From an uncultured Bacteroidota bacterium (GTDB lineage: Bacteria > Bacteroidota > Bacteroidia > Bacteroidales > GWA2-32-17): 44,416 nt of DNA. This document shows, in pieces, positions 43,488-44,416 of this stretch (positions within the stretch are counted from its first letter, which is position 1; the number at the start of each line of letters is the position of its first letter). The position numbers and the translations under genes are program-made. The stretch covers positions 1-44,416 of the forward strand of contig CAIQJL010000397.1 of assembly GCA_903872185.1 (NCBI GenBank), given 5' to 3'. The notes beneath the pieces were generated by a model. It worked only from the letters and a program-made list of their open reading frames with translations, made no database searches and was not told the origin of the DNA.

Positions 43488-44147
43488 TTATTTTTTAACT
43501 ACTAAATCTGTATTTAAACCGCATTCTGTTTTATTTAAACCAAACCAACGCCCCATTCTCTCATCATCAGTAATAATCATTTTTCTTGTACATGGTTCAC
43601 AGCCAATACTAACAAAACCTTTTTCGTCTAAAGGGTGTCTGGGTAAGTCGTATTCTTTAATATATGCATAAACCGTTTGCTTTGTCCAGTCTAGCATAGG
43701 ATGAAAACGAACAACATTATGTGGTGCAAAATCTTCAACAAAAAGTTCAGAACGTACTTTACTCTGATCGGCTCTTACGCCATTAATCCACACATCATTC
43801 TCGGCAAGAACAGAATCTAATGGTTGAACTTTATTTAAAAAGCAACAGTAATCTGGATCGCTTGTAAAAAGAAGATTTCCCTGATTGTCTTTTTGTAATA
43901 TTTTTGGAACAATTGGCTTTAAATCAATTATGTTCAGTCCGAATTTTTTTTGTAATAGGTCTTTATATTGTGTAGTTTCGGGAAATAAATACCCAGTATT
44001 CATAAAATATACAGGAATCGACTTTTCTATCTGACTGATTATATGCAATAAAACTACACTCTGAGTTTGAAATGATGATGTAGCAAAAAGCCTTTTGCCT
44101 TGATGCTTATAGAGTTTTATTTGTCTTTCAATTTCTTCAAATACCAT
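43488..44147 (-). CDS. cysH: Assimilatory adenylyl/phosphoadenylyl-sulfate reductase
   Basis: 219 residues. Cys101-Cys102 (DYCCFLNK) and Cys183/Cys186 (GCEPCTR) form the CC...CxxC set that binds a [4Fe-4S] cluster and points to APS (or dual APS/PAPS) specificity. The catalytic Cys209 sits in ECGLN; the family consensus is ECGLH, so the final His is Asn here. The PAPS/APS loop SSFQTQS (24-30) and VRADQSKVRSEL are intact. It reduces activated sulfate to sulfite. No cysD/cysN is in the window; its partner in the operon is an epimerase gene. Confidence 0.92.
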   Translation of the reverse strand: MVFEEIERQIKLYKHQGKRLFATSSFQTQSVVLLHIISQIEKSIPVYFMNTGYLFPETTQYKDLLQKKFGLNIIDLKPIVPKILQKDNQGNLLFTSDPDYCCFLNKVQPLDSVLAENDVWINGVRADQSKVRSELFVEDFAPHNVVRFHPMLDWTKQTVYAYIKEYDLPRHPLDEKGFVSIGCEPCTRKMIITDDERMGRWFGLNKTECGLNTDLVVKK

Positions 44148-44166
44148 TTGATATCGGATTAGAGTA

Positions 44167-44174
44167 CAAAACTA
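44167..44174 (-). promoter_or_regulatory. Promoter -7 element for cysH
   Basis: Minus-strand TAGTTTTG matches TAnnTTTG exactly, 19 bp upstream of the cysH ATG. No -33 TTG is found at the usual spacing. The remaining 44175-44336 stretch is A/T-rich and holds nothing recognised. Confidence 0.45.
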
Positions 44175-44387
44175 ATATTTTTTTTAATTTAGGTGTTAAA
44201 AAACCAAGATACTATAATATATATTAGACTTGATATTTGGTTTATTCTAAGTGTAAATTACTATAACAATGCTGGTTAATGAATGTTAGTGTCTGTTTTC
44301 ATTGTTGGATTAAAAATTCTTAAAAAATTTAAAACATTGTTGAAATATATACTTTTTAGTATTTTTAGAAAAAAATATTCATTTATC

Positions 44388-44416
44388 ATGAAACAAAAAC
44401 TATTTAAATTCATTAT
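44388..44416 (+). CDS. Possible start of a new plus-strand gene cut by the window end
   Basis: ATG at 44388 opens MKQKLFKFI, which looks like the basic start of a signal peptide. It is preceded by a plausible promoter: TTG at 44337-44339, a 20-nt spacer and TATTTTTA at 44360-44367. Only nine codons are visible, so this is tentative. Confidence 0.35.

Noticed and set aside
44175-44336. Small RNA or riboswitch leader for cysH
   Set aside because: A/T-rich sequence without stable hairpins or a recognisable aptamer. The -7 element lies downstream of it relative to cysH, so it is probably not transcribed with that gene.

Overview
The window is an AT-rich chromosomal segment from a member of the Bacteroidota. 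It is probably close to the Bacteroidales/Marinilabiliales, but no rRNA or other decisive marker is present. The evidence is a PorP/SprF-type protein next to a protein with a type B (gliding-motility type) type IX secretion C-terminal domain, a fused SecDF, short adenylate kinase and Obg proteins, and Bacteroidota-type promoters (TTTG / TAnnTTTG). No prophage, insertion sequence, CRISPR array, tRNA or rRNA was seen. No gene-free stretch exceeds 300 bases.

Layout. 1-135 is the tail of an antitoxin-like gene. 189-4356 (minus) is a three-gene cell-surface operon: a repeat-rich secreted protein, a T9SS type B cargo and a PorP/SprF protein. 4488-6941 is pheT. A cluster of short hairpin repeats (6951-7198) separates it from a minus-strand pair: a TPR/SpoIIE-type phosphatase and an outer-membrane barrel. 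10773-16279 holds a Spy/CpxP-like protein with a Cys-rich tail, pepE, secDF and a universal stress protein; three intrinsic terminators lie at 10724, 15318 and 16293. kup follows. Next comes a minus-strand purE operon that also carries two envelope barrels. On the plus strand are hpt-adk-obgE and then grpE-dnaJ.

26367-34629 is the most distinctive block. It is one plus-strand respiratory operon: a Tat-type Fe-S protein, an NrfD-like quinol-binding membrane protein, a membrane-tethered monoheme cytochrome c, a SCO copper chaperone, cytochrome oxidase subunits I, III, IV and II (subunit II fused to cytochrome c), and heme O synthase. It reads as a complete menaquinol-to-oxygen branch. A reduced alternative-complex-III-like module would feed an A2-type caa3 oxidase. 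The Fe-S protein has lost the second cysteine from its first and fourth cluster motifs.

34693-44147 is mostly minus-strand housekeeping and accessory genes: a YgiD-type dioxygenase (plus strand), an MFS exporter, an acyl-CoA dehydrogenase, a three-gene FKBP / DUF2148 / D-2-hydroxyacid dehydrogenase group, a lytic transglycosylase, and a cysH-epimerase pair.

Two families of small palindromic repeats stand out. One (half-site GTCATnYTGA...TCGAAG) occurs between genes at 42401-42470. It also occurs inside the SpoIIE-type phosphatase gene at 8646-8733, where it is read through in frame and adds about 30 residues, much like the Rickettsia palindromic elements. The other (CACAGAGTC-10 nt-GACTCTGTG) occurs at 149 and in the cluster after pheT, both times between convergent genes.
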